From Lentzea sp. (lineage in GTDB: Bacteria; Actinomycetota; Actinomycetes; Mycobacteriales; Pseudonocardiaceae): a stretch of DNA of 12,871 nucleotides. This document shows positions 1 through 6,136 of the stretch, piece by piece. Under the pieces are notes generated by a model. That model was not told the DNA's origin. It did not search any database and saw only the letters and a program-made list of their open reading frames with translations. Every line of letters starts with the position of its first letter. The stretch's first letter is position 1. Where the stretch lies: contig JASLAV010000171.1 of NCBI GenBank assembly GCA_030146905.1, positions 1-12,871 on the forward strand, given 5' to 3'. Both the position numbers and the translations under genes were made by a program.

Positions 1-2
1 AG

Positions 3-1313
3 ACGGAGCTGTTCCGCGTGCGCGGGCCCGAGGTGCCGGTGCGGCTGGTCACGCTCAGCCGGTACTCGGGCGCGTCCTGGGAGGCGGCCACCACGTACGG
101 GCCGCTGGGTGTCGTCGACGAGCCGGACCTGCCCATCGGCGCGAAGTTCCAGGACGCCAGCGTCGACCTGCGGATCACCGGGTTGCAGGGCGAGTGGCTG
201 CCGGGGGTGGGCAAGCCGCGGGCGGTGTCGCTGAGCAACGTCATGGTGGACCCGGACAGCGGGTCGCTCGTGGTGGCAGAGGGCATCAGGACGGGGTTGA
301 GCTACACGGTGCGCGGTGTCGTCGAGACGCCCGCGGACACCGATCTCGCCGAGGCCCAGGTCCCGCCGAACGCGACGAGGTACACGGCGCTGCCGCGGCT
401 GCCGTTCACGCGGGCCGACTACGCGCGGCAGGCGACAGCCAACGCGCGCACGCCGTACGAGAAGGCCGTGGCACTGGAACAGGTCGTGCGGCTCAACCGG
501 CGCCCGGACGCCGAGGCGCCGGTCGGGTCGTCGTACGCGCGGCTGGAGACGTTCCTGTTCGGGGCGCCGGGCGAGTCAGGGGCCGGTGCGGGCACGGCCG
601 AGCAGTTCGCGTCGGCGTACGCGGTGCTCGCGCGGGCGGTCGGGCTGCCGACGCGCGTGGTCGTCGGGTTCCAGCCGGTGCCGGAGAAGGACGGGGAACG
701 GATCGTCCGCGCCTCCGACGCCACGGCCTGGCCGGAGGTCTACTTCAGCGGGTGGGGCTGGGTGGCGTTCGACCCGGTGTCGGGCAACGGAAGCGGGCCC
801 AGCGCCGCCTCGAAACGCGAGGTGCTGAACCGGCTCGCGTCGACCACCGCGAAGCCCACGCCCACCTCCCTGCAGTCCGTGCCGCCGCTGGTGCAGCCGA
901 CGGCCGTGCGGCCCGACGCGGCGGCCGCACCCGAGACGCAGGAGCGGTTCCCGCTCTGGGTGCTCACGCCGGCGGTCCTCCTGCTCGGCCTGTACGTGGC
1001 GCGGACGTCGCGGCGCCTGAGGCTGAGGGCGGCCGGGCCGGTGGGCGCGTGGAACGAGGTGCTGGACTCGTTGCAGCTCGCCGGGGTGAGGCCGAAGCCC
1101 AGCCGCACGGTGCCGGACGTCGGACGTGACTGGGGCGAGGCGGGGCAGAGGCTCGCCGTGCTGGTGGACGAGGCCGCGTTCGCGCCGGGGGCGGGGAAGA
1201 CCGAACACAGCTGGCCGCTCGCGCGGCAGGTGCGCAAGGCGGTGCGGCGCAAAGCTTCCTGGTGGCGCAAGGCGGTGTGGGCTGTCGATCCACGCCCGTT
1301 GTTCCGGCGCTAA
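3..1313 (+). CDS. Transglutaminase-like (TgpA-type) membrane protein lacking catalytic residues, 3' part only
   Basis: The frame is open to the window edge (TELFRV precedes the first possible GTG at 18), so the gene starts upstream and at least 436 codons are seen. Counting from that GTG as residue 1, the order is an outer beta-rich segment, a transglutaminase core at about residues 130-260, a proline/alanine linker, one membrane helix at about 310-330 (WVLTPAVLLLGLYVA), and a basic cytoplasmic tail resembling the DUF4129 end of TgpA proteins. The core keeps the fold-defining motifs LARAVGLPTRVVVGF and GWGWVAFDPV. The catalytic Cys position (usually G-x-C-E-Q-F) is GTAEQF, with Ala at 597-599. 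The His position (usually H-A-W-x-E-V) is TAWPEV, with Thr at 723-725. Only the Asp of FDP remains, so it should not catalyse the Cys-protease or transglutaminase reaction; a binding or scaffold role is inferred. The multi-pass DUF3488 half of TgpA is expected upstream but not visible. Confidence 0.85.
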   Translation, partial: TELFRVRGPEVPVRLVTLSRYSGASWEAATTYGPLGVVDEPDLPIGAKFQDASVDLRITGLQGEWLPGVGKPRAVSLSNVMVDPDSGSLVVAEGIRTGLSYTVRGVVETPADTDLAEAQVPPNATRYTALPRLPFTRADYARQATANARTPYEKAVALEQVVRLNRRPDAEAPVGSSYARLETFLFGAPGESGAGAGTAEQFASAYAVLARAVGLPTRVVVGFQPVPEKDGERIVRASDATAWPEVYFSGWGWVAFDPVSGNGSGPSAASKREVLNRLASTTAKPTPTSLQSVPPLVQPTAVRPDAAAAPETQERFPLWVLTPAVLLLGLYVARTSRRLRLRAAGPVGAWNEVLDSLQLAGVRPKPSRTVPDVGRDWGEAGQRLAVLVDEAAFAPGAGKTEHSWPLARQVRKAVRRKASWWRKAVWAVDPRPLFRR

Positions 1314-1798
1314 CGCACGACCTGCGCGGGAATGCAGTTCTTCCCCGTCACCTTGAGCAGGTCCTCGCACAGCCCCGCCGCCACGTCCGACGGGAACGGG
1401 CCGATCCACACGAACTGGGTGAACCTCGTGTCCTCGGGGACGATGGCGGTGCAGACGTCGTCCCGTCTGGTCAGGAACGCGGTCTGGTCGCGCAGCGCGG
1501 GATTGGTGCCTTCGCGGTGCTGCACCCACATGGTCTCGTAGTCCACCAGCACCTTGACCTCCTCCGCCCGCATCGCGCCTTCGAGCGAGTGCAGGACGAG
1601 GACGGACGAGCCGGGGTCGCAGGGCATGTCGCTGTACTCGAGCTGGACGGGCTCGCTGCGCGGTGTGGGCGAGGATTCCCCGTCGACGGTGGAGGCCGGC
1701 CCGAGGTGGCCTCCGATGAGCATCCCGATCCCGATGCCGACCACGAGCGGGATGGCAGCCAGCGCCAGTGTGCGGCGTTTGTGTCCGCGCGCGAACAT
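1310..1798 (-). CDS. Small membrane-anchored protein with four cysteines, possibly SPOR-like
   Basis: A 162-residue protein. It starts with a basic stretch (MFARGHKRR) and one hydrophobic helix (about residues 10-29, LALAAIPLVVGIGIGMLIGG), then a Ser/Pro/Thr-rich linker and an outer domain. The outer domain has four Cys (MPCDPG, DDVCTA, GLCEDL, KNCIP) that could make two disulfides. Its end, with WIGPFPSDVAAGLCEDL followed by VTGKNC, recalls the G-P-F...A...L pattern of SPOR-type peptidoglycan-binding domains; this is a weak resemblance by eye, and the function is unknown. The ATG at 1798 was chosen because the hydrophobic anchor follows at once. A GTG at 1828 and one at 1924 are also in frame, but the extra residues look non-coding and the longest form would overlap the kinase gene. 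No clear ribosome site is visible. It lies 82 bp after the kinase gene on the same strand and is probably cotranscribed. Its stop overlaps the stop of the convergent transglutaminase-like gene. Confidence 0.7.
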   Translation of the reverse strand: MFARGHKRRTLALAAIPLVVGIGIGMLIGGHLGPASTVDGESSPTPRSEPVQLEYSDMPCDPGSSVLVLHSLEGAMRAEEVKVLVDYETMWVQHREGTNPALRDQTAFLTRRDDVCTAIVPEDTRFTQFVWIGPFPSDVAAGLCEDLLKVTGKNCIPAQVVR

Positions 1799-1880
1799 CG
1801 GCGGGCCGGCATAACGAGCGCTTTGCACGCGGGGGACCGTACGCCAATGCGTGCGCCCGCAACAACGCGGCCTCGAAACG

Positions 1881-3482
1881 TCAATTCCTGTTGGCGCAGA
1901 CTTTCGCGGAGCTTCCGCGTTCACCGTTGTAGCCGAACGCCGCGATCTGGAAGCACCGGCGTGATCCGCCGCCGTCCTCGATCAGGTACGTCGTGCCGCC
2001 ACCGGTCACCCGAGTCACCGCGAGGGGCTTGGCGCCGGTCACGTCGACCACCACGAACTCGGCCCGCCCGTCGCTCGGGTCGCTCCACTCGAGCTCGATC
2101 GCCTTGCCCTGGTACTCCGCGCGTTTCAGCACGGGGATGAACTTCGGGTCGGTGTTCGGCGGCGGGCCCGCGTCGGCGGACTCGGGCGTCGGCACGGGCG
2201 GTGTCGTGGTCGTCACCGGGGGTGCTGCCTGCTGCTTCTCATCCGTGCGGTTGAGGAGCATGCCCGCGACGACGCCGCCGGTCACCGCGACCACGGCCAG
2301 CAGCGCGAGCACAACACCGCGCTTGGACCTGCGGACCGGTGCCGTCGTCGGTTCGGCGGGTGGCAGGTCGACGGTCGGCAGCACCGCGACCGGAGGCGGG
2401 GGAGGTGGTGCCACGACGAGGTCGTGCTGCCGGTAGGTCAGGTCCTCCAGCCTGCCGCGCCAGGAGTCGTCCGGTTCCGGTTCGCGTTCCGGTTCCTGTT
2501 CCGGCTCGGGAACGTACCCGCGCGGCCCGAAACCGGGCGCCTCCGTCGGTCCGTCCGGGATGAACTGCTCGCGCTCGCCCAGCATCGCCGTCGAGTCGGG
2601 GTCCACAACGGACAGGGAGGTGCCGGACGCCACCGCCGCCAGCGCGTCGCGCAGCTCCAGTGCCGAGGCGTAGCGCTCCGCCCTGTCCTTGCGCAGGCAG
2701 CGTTGCAAGACGGCCACGAGCGACGCGGGCACGTCGAACCGGGTCAGCGCACGGGGTTCGGCGGTGCTCACGCGACCGACGTAGGAGAGCAGCGTGTCCT
2801 CGTCCGGGTTGTCCGAGGCGAACGGAGGCTTGCCCTCCAGCAGCGTGAACAGCGTCGAGCCGAGCGACCAGATGTCGTCGGCGAACGACGGCGTGCCGCC
2901 CTCGATCATCTGCGGGGCCGCGTGCCGATAGCTGACCATCTGCAGCGACGCGGAATGTCCGGCGTCGGCGCCGCGCGCGATGCCGAAGTCGGCCAGCACG
3001 CAGGAAGTGGGGAGCACGAGGACGTTCTGCGGCTTCACGTCGCGGTGCAGGATGCCCTGGCCGTGCGCGAACGCCAGCGCGTCGGCCACCGCGATGCCCG
3101 CCGCCACCACGGCCGCCACGGGCAACGGGCCCATGGCGCGCAAACGGTCGTGCAGCGAGCCGCGCTCGTAGAACTCCATGACGATGCACGGGCGACCGTC
3201 GGGCAGCGTCCCCGTGTCGAGGACGGTGACGATGTGCGGGTGCTGGCGGCCGAGCTCGACGGTGATCGCCAGCTCACGGCGGAACCGCGTCACCGTCGCC
3301 GGGTCGGTCACCTGCAGCACCTTGACCGCGACATCGCGGCCCAGACCGTCCTGGCGGGCGCGGTAGATCGTGCCCTCGCCACCTTGCGCGATCACGCGGA
3401 ATCCGCTGTAGCCGGGCAGCGCGATCTCGGGCGTCTGCGCGACACCCGGCGCGGGCGCCCACGCCATCAGATCGTCTTCCAC
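1881..3482 (-). CDS. Transmembrane Ser/Thr protein kinase (PknB-type) with outer FN3-like domain
   Basis: A 533-residue receptor kinase that phosphorylates Ser/Thr on cytoplasmic proteins. Kinase domain at about residues 25-285: glycine loop GGEGTIYRA (34-42), ATP-binding Lys54 in VAVKV, helix-C Glu70, catalytic HRDVKPQN (Asp148), metal-binding DFG (Asp165), then DIWSLG. The usual APE motif reads APQ (189-191), a small change away from the active site. A linker rich in Glu/Pro and then Pro (PPPPPPP) leads to one membrane helix at 389-411. The outer part has a Thr/Pro stalk and a C-terminal domain (about 446-533) with the beta-strand pattern of a fibronectin type III domain (IELEWSDP, FQIAAFGYNGERG) and two Cys (510, 529) that may pair. 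The GTG start has an AGGA seven bases upstream; an ATG at codon 6 is the alternative. DUF4230 lies upstream and the four-Cys protein downstream on the same strand. The ligand is unknown. Confidence 0.95.
   Translation of the reverse strand: MEDDLMAWAPAPGVAQTPEIALPGYSGFRVIAQGGEGTIYRARQDGLGRDVAVKVLQVTDPATVTRFRRELAITVELGRQHPHIVTVLDTGTLPDGRPCIVMEFYERGSLHDRLRAMGPLPVAAVVAAGIAVADALAFAHGQGILHRDVKPQNVLVLPTSCVLADFGIARGADAGHSASLQMVSYRHAAPQMIEGGTPSFADDIWSLGSTLFTLLEGKPPFASDNPDEDTLLSYVGRVSTAEPRALTRFDVPASLVAVLQRCLRKDRAERYASALELRDALAAVASGTSLSVVDPDSTAMLGEREQFIPDGPTEAPGFGPRGYVPEPEQEPEREPEPDDSWRGRLEDLTYRQHDLVVAPPPPPPVAVLPTVDLPPAEPTTAPVRRSKRGVVLALLAVVAVTGGVVAGMLLNRTDEKQQAAPPVTTTTPPVPTPESADAGPPPNTDPKFIPVLKRAEYQGKAIELEWSDPSDGRAEFVVVDVTGAKPLAVTRVTGGGTTYLIEDGGGSRRCFQIAAFGYNGERGSSAKVCANRN
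2475..2510 (-). repeat. Three tandem 12 bp copies encoding a Glu-Pro linker in the kinase
   Basis: On the plus strand three 12-base units follow each other: TTCCGGTTCGCG, TTCCGGTTCCTG and TTCCGGCTCGGG. Read on the minus strand they give the PEPEQEPEREPEP stretch between kinase domain and membrane helix. The period divides by three, so changes in copy number would keep the frame and only alter linker length. Confidence 0.8.
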
Positions 3483-3552
3483 CGGCGGATCCTATCCCGG
3501 AGCGGTCATCCCACCGCCGGAAGTTCGCCGGGAAGGGCGTGGAGGGTTCGGC

Positions 3553-4197
3553 TCAGTCGCCGACCACTTTCACCTGGAACCCCAACGTCTGCAGCATTCC
3601 GGTCAGCATCACGCGGGTGTTGTCCTCGGCGCGCTTGAGCAGTTCCGACTGCTTCGCGGCCTCCGCGAGCTTGGCCTCGGCCGCGACGTAGAACTTCTGC
3701 TGGTCGGGCGGTCCCGCCAGCGCCTGCAGGTCGTTGATCAGCCCGCGTTCCTGGCTGAAGACGTACGACCTGTCGTGGTGCATGTTCGGTTTGTCCAGCT
3801 GCGGTTTCGGCAACCGGAGCTCGACGGTCTTGCCGTCCGGCGACACGACGAGCCCGTCGTCCTTCAGACTGCCGAAGTCGACGTAGGCGTTGACCGATCC
3901 GGCCGCGACGAACAGGGTGCGTTCACCGGCCAGTGCCGCGGGTACCCACTTCACGTCGTTCTCGATGTCGAGCACGACCTGGAACTCACCTGCCGCGGCG
4001 TGGTACTGGCTCAGGTCGCGCACCGACTTCAGCATCGCCGGCTGGCTGCGGTCGATCGACTCGTCGCCGAAGGGCTTGAACTGCCCGAAGACGAACACCG
4101 CAGTACCGAGGACGATGAGAACGGCCGCGGCCAGAGCTCCACGCGTGATCCAGCGCCTGTACACCGCGTTGGAGTACCCGTGAGGTGATGCGCGCAC
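3553..4197 (-). CDS. DUF4230 domain membrane protein
   Basis: A 214-residue protein: a short basic N-terminus, one membrane helix (about residues 20-38, GALAAAVLIVLGTAVFVFG), then a soluble domain predicted outside. The domain has the DUF4230 pattern: SVRDLSQYHAAAGEFQVVLDIE, a beta-rich segment with VAAGSVNAYVDFGSL and LRLPKPQLD, and a long helical C-terminal part (EAKLAEAAKQSELLKRAEDNT) ending in a short strand (FQVKVV). Biochemical function is not established for this family. The GTG start at 4197 is the first in frame before the membrane helix; ribosome-site match is weak, and a GTG at codon 12 is a less likely alternative. The kinase gene follows after 70 bp on the same strand, so DUF4230, kinase and the four-Cys protein may be one transcript. 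It is divergent from the PAC2 operon and shares its upstream region. Confidence 0.8.
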   Translation of the reverse strand: MRASPHGYSNAVYRRWITRGALAAAVLIVLGTAVFVFGQFKPFGDESIDRSQPAMLKSVRDLSQYHAAAGEFQVVLDIENDVKWVPAALAGERTLFVAAGSVNAYVDFGSLKDDGLVVSPDGKTVELRLPKPQLDKPNMHHDRSYVFSQERGLINDLQALAGPPDQQKFYVAAEAKLAEAAKQSELLKRAEDNTRVMLTGMLQTLGFQVKVVGD

Positions 4198-4225
4198 ACG
4201 GTCCGTATGGGCTAATCGACCCGTG

Positions 4226-4252
4226 CGGAATCAGTTCCGTGTCCACGTGGTT
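4226..4252 (+). promoter_or_regulatory. Candidate SigR/SigH-type promoter for the PAC2 operon
   Basis: GGAAT at 4227-4231 is followed by exactly 18 bases and then GTT at 4250-4252. This matches the GGAAT-N18-GTT consensus of actinobacterial thiol-oxidative-stress sigma factors (SigR in Streptomyces, SigH in mycobacteria). The predicted transcript start near 4259 leaves a leader of about 35 bases before the GTG at 4293. The -35 element lies within an inverted repeat (CGGAA-TCAG-TTCCG, 4226-4239), and a perfect 8 bp palindrome, CCACGTGG (4243-4250), touches the -10. Seen by eye; not statistically tested. Confidence 0.5.
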
Positions 4253-4280
4253 GGCTTGGACGAGACAGGAACGATTGCTC

Positions 4281-4286
4281 AGGAGG
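4281..4286 (+). promoter_or_regulatory. Ribosome binding site that sets the PAC2 start
   Basis: A perfect AGGAGG lies six bases before GTG 4293. It decides against the longer reading that would begin at ATG 4185, whose extra 36 codons would run through the divergent promoter region. Confidence 0.85.
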
Positions 4287-4292
4287 CGTGCG

Positions 4293-5180
4293 GTGGACCC
4301 GGAGAACCTGTACGAGGTGGACTCGGAGGTGCCGGACCTGACAGGCGCGGTGTTGCTGCACCACTTCGAGGGATTCATGGACGCCGGCGCCGCAGGACGG
4401 CTGCTCGCCGAGCACCTGCTCGAAACCCTGGAGAGCCGCGTCATCGCGCGCTTCGACGTCGACGGTCTGATCGACTACCGCTCGCGCCGGCCGCTGATGA
4501 CCTACGCGACCGACCACTGGGAGGACTACGCAGCCCCGGAACTGGTCGTGCACCTGCTCTGGGACAGCGCCGGTCACCCGTTCTTGCTGCTCAAGGGCCC
4601 TGAGCCCGACCGCGGCTGGGAGGCGTTCATCCAGGCCGTGCGCGCGCTCGTCGACAGGTGGGGCGTGCGTCTGACCGTGGGCTTCCACGGCATCCCGATG
4701 GGCGTGCCGCACACACGGCCGTTGAACGTCATCGGCCACGCGACCCGGCCGGAGCTCGTGTCCGAGTACCAGCCGTTCTTCAACCGCGTGCAGGTGCCGG
4801 GCAACGTGTCGGGGCTGCTGGAGTTCCGCCTCGGCGAGGCGGGCCACGACGCGCTGGGCTTCGCCGCCCAAGTGCCGCACTACCTGGCGCAGTCGCAGTA
4901 CCCGACCGCCGCCGTCACCCTGCTGGACGCCGTCGCCCGAGCCACGGGCCTCGCACTGCCGATCGGCTCGCTGGTCGACGCGGCCCAGGCCGCCGACGCG
5001 GAGATCCACCGGCAGGTCGCGGAGTCCGAGGAGGTCGCGCAGGTCGTGGAAGCGCTCGAGCGGCAGTACGACGCCTTCATCCAGACTGTCGGCAACACCG
5101 ACCTCCCCAGCGCGGACGAACTGGGCGCCGAGTTCGAACGGTTCCTGGCCGAGCAGCAGCGTCCGCCGGACCACCTGTAG
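4293..5180 (+). CDS. PAC2 family protein (proteasome assembly chaperone 2-like)
   Basis: A 295-residue soluble protein of the PAC2 family, known in actinobacteria (for example the mycobacterial Rv2125 group). Recognisable parts are the N-terminal segment VLLHHFEGFMDAGAAGRL, the strand IARFDVDGLIDYRSRRP, PELVVHLLWD, then GFHGIPMGVPHTRP, and ALGFAAQVPHYLAQSQYP with AAVTLLDAVARATGL. A helical C-terminal tail (about 225-295), rich in Glu and Gln, follows. The eukaryotic relatives help assemble proteasome alpha rings; whether the bacterial ones act on proteasomes is not established. It starts at a GTG after a perfect AGGAGG. It heads a three-gene operon: the MmcQ/YjbR gene begins nine bases after its stop. 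A SigR-like promoter upstream suggests induction under oxidative or protein-damage stress, which is inference. Confidence 0.88.
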   Translation: MDPENLYEVDSEVPDLTGAVLLHHFEGFMDAGAAGRLLAEHLLETLESRVIARFDVDGLIDYRSRRPLMTYATDHWEDYAAPELVVHLLWDSAGHPFLLLKGPEPDRGWEAFIQAVRALVDRWGVRLTVGFHGIPMGVPHTRPLNVIGHATRPELVSEYQPFFNRVQVPGNVSGLLEFRLGEAGHDALGFAAQVPHYLAQSQYPTAAVTLLDAVARATGLALPIGSLVDAAQAADAEIHRQVAESEEVAQVVEALERQYDAFIQTVGNTDLPSADELGAEFERFLAEQQRPPDHL

Positions 5181-5189
5181 GAGCGAGCG

Positions 5190-5549
5190 ATGGCCACCTG
5201 GGACGACGTGCACAGGATCGCCACCTCCATGCCCGACGTCACGGAGCGGGTGCGCGAGGGCGTCGTCGACTGGAGGGTCAGGGAGAAGCTCTTCGTCTGG
5301 GAACGGCCGCTGCGGAAGACCGACCTGACGGCACTGGGCGCCTCGGCGCCCTCCGGGCCGATCCTGGCCGCTCGGGTGCCGGACCTGGGGGCCAAGGAGG
5401 CGCTGCTGGCCTCCGACGGGTCGGTCTACTTCACGACGCCGCACTTCCACGGGTACCCGGCGATCCTGGTGCGGCTGGAGCACATCGAGGTCGGGGAGCT
5501 GGAAGAGCTGATCGTGGAGGCGTGGCACGCACGGGCCCGCCGCCGTTAG
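5190..5549 (+). CDS. MmcQ/YjbR family protein (DUF419)
   Basis: A 119-residue protein of usual length for the YjbR/MmcQ family, which has a CyaY-like alpha/beta fold and is often annotated as a possible DNA-binding protein without firm proof. Family features are the N-terminal helix with IATSMPDVTERVREG, the segment WRVREKLFVWERPLRKTDL, a central strand pair, DGSVYFTTPHFHGYPAILVRL, and the C-terminal helix ELEELIVEAWHARA. ATG at 5190 has AGGAG (5179-5183) six bases upstream, and that site overlaps the stop of the PAC2 gene, a sign of translational coupling. The YCII-like gene follows after 14 bases. Confidence 0.9.
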   Translation: MATWDDVHRIATSMPDVTERVREGVVDWRVREKLFVWERPLRKTDLTALGASAPSGPILAARVPDLGAKEALLASDGSVYFTTPHFHGYPAILVRLEHIEVGELEELIVEAWHARARRR

Positions 5550-5563
5550 GGGGTAGGGCGGCC

Positions 5564-6085
5564 GTGGAGTTCTTCTGCTGGCACCGGGACCGGCCGGGCT
5601 CGCTGCCGCTGCGCGAGCGGCTCGTCCAGGAGCACTGGTCCTACATGGACTCCTTCGAGCTGATCGCCCGCGGCCCTACCTTCTCCGCGGGCGTCCTCAC
5701 CGGCAGCGTGCACGTGGTCGACGTACCGGACGCGGCCGCGGCGAGGGCGTTCGCGTTCGACGAGCCGAACTACCAGGCAGGCGCGTACCGCGACGTGCTG
5801 CTGCGCAGGTGGCGCAACGTGCTCGGGCGGGCGGTGCAGGACTTCCCCGGCGGGCGAGACGGTGGCGGGCACCTCGTCCTCGGGTTCGGCTCGGGGGAGG
5901 CCGTGGACCTCGTGCCGCGACGCACCGACGAGTTGATCGCCTGCGGTCCGCTGCTGTCCGACGACGGCACCGCCTGGCTGGGGACGGCGGCGCTGGTCAG
6001 GTCGGACGATCCGGCCGCCGTGCTGACGCTCGACCGGTACGACGCCGTCGAGGTCTGCGAGTGGGAGTTCGGCGGACGGCGTTAG
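5564..6085 (+). CDS. Tandem YCII-like (dimeric alpha-beta barrel) protein
   Basis: A 173-residue protein built from two YCII-type halves. The first (about residues 1-95) has the family layout: strand EFFCWHRD, helix with EHWSYMD including the conserved His (24), IARGPTFS, then HVVDVPDAAAARAF and a helix ending RRWRNVLG. The second (about 100-173) repeats the pattern with HLVLGFG, DELIACGPLLSDDGTAWLG, LVRSDDPAAVL and YDAVEVCEWEF, but its first helix is shortened and has no matching His. The fold would thus form within one chain instead of by dimerisation. The substrate is unknown. The GTG start at 5564 follows G-rich sequence (AGGGGGTAGGG) and lies 14 bases after the MmcQ gene stop; a much longer upstream extension in this frame is a shadow of the two preceding genes. 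Last gene of the operon; it converges on the MFS gene. Confidence 0.78.
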   Translation: MEFFCWHRDRPGSLPLRERLVQEHWSYMDSFELIARGPTFSAGVLTGSVHVVDVPDAAAARAFAFDEPNYQAGAYRDVLLRRWRNVLGRAVQDFPGGRDGGGHLVLGFGSGEAVDLVPRRTDELIACGPLLSDDGTAWLGTAALVRSDDPAAVLTLDRYDAVEVCEWEFGGRR

Positions 6086-6136
6086 AGCTCTCCGACGGTG
6101 GTCACGGCGGCGTGCCGGGGAAGAGCGTGCCGGTCG

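Noticed and set aside
576..1865. Long minus-strand open frame over the transglutaminase-like gene
   Set aside because: Arg/Pro/Ala-rich composition with no domain; it is a GC-rich shadow of real genes on both strands.
1799..1924. Longer N-terminus for the four-Cys protein
   Set aside because: The extra residues look non-coding, overlap the kinase gene end, and move the membrane anchor away from the N-terminus.
3482..3520. CCGGCGG/CCGCCGG inverted repeat around the kinase ribosome site
   Set aside because: Only 7 bp with a 25-base loop in GC-rich DNA; it is expected by chance and not strong enough for a regulatory claim.
2424..3638. Long plus-strand open frame opposite the kinase
   Set aside because: The kinase has unmistakable motifs over the same bases; the opposite frame is rich in Arg/His/Gly with no recognisable family.
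4185..4292. Longer PAC2 reading beginning at ATG 4185
   Set aside because: A perfect AGGAGG with correct spacing precedes GTG 4293, and the extra 36 codons would cover the divergent promoter region and do not resemble the family.
6086..6136. Terminator between the convergent YCII and MFS genes
   Set aside because: Only a 4 bp CGGC-GT-GCCG hairpin and a repeated GTGCCGG are present; no convincing stem.
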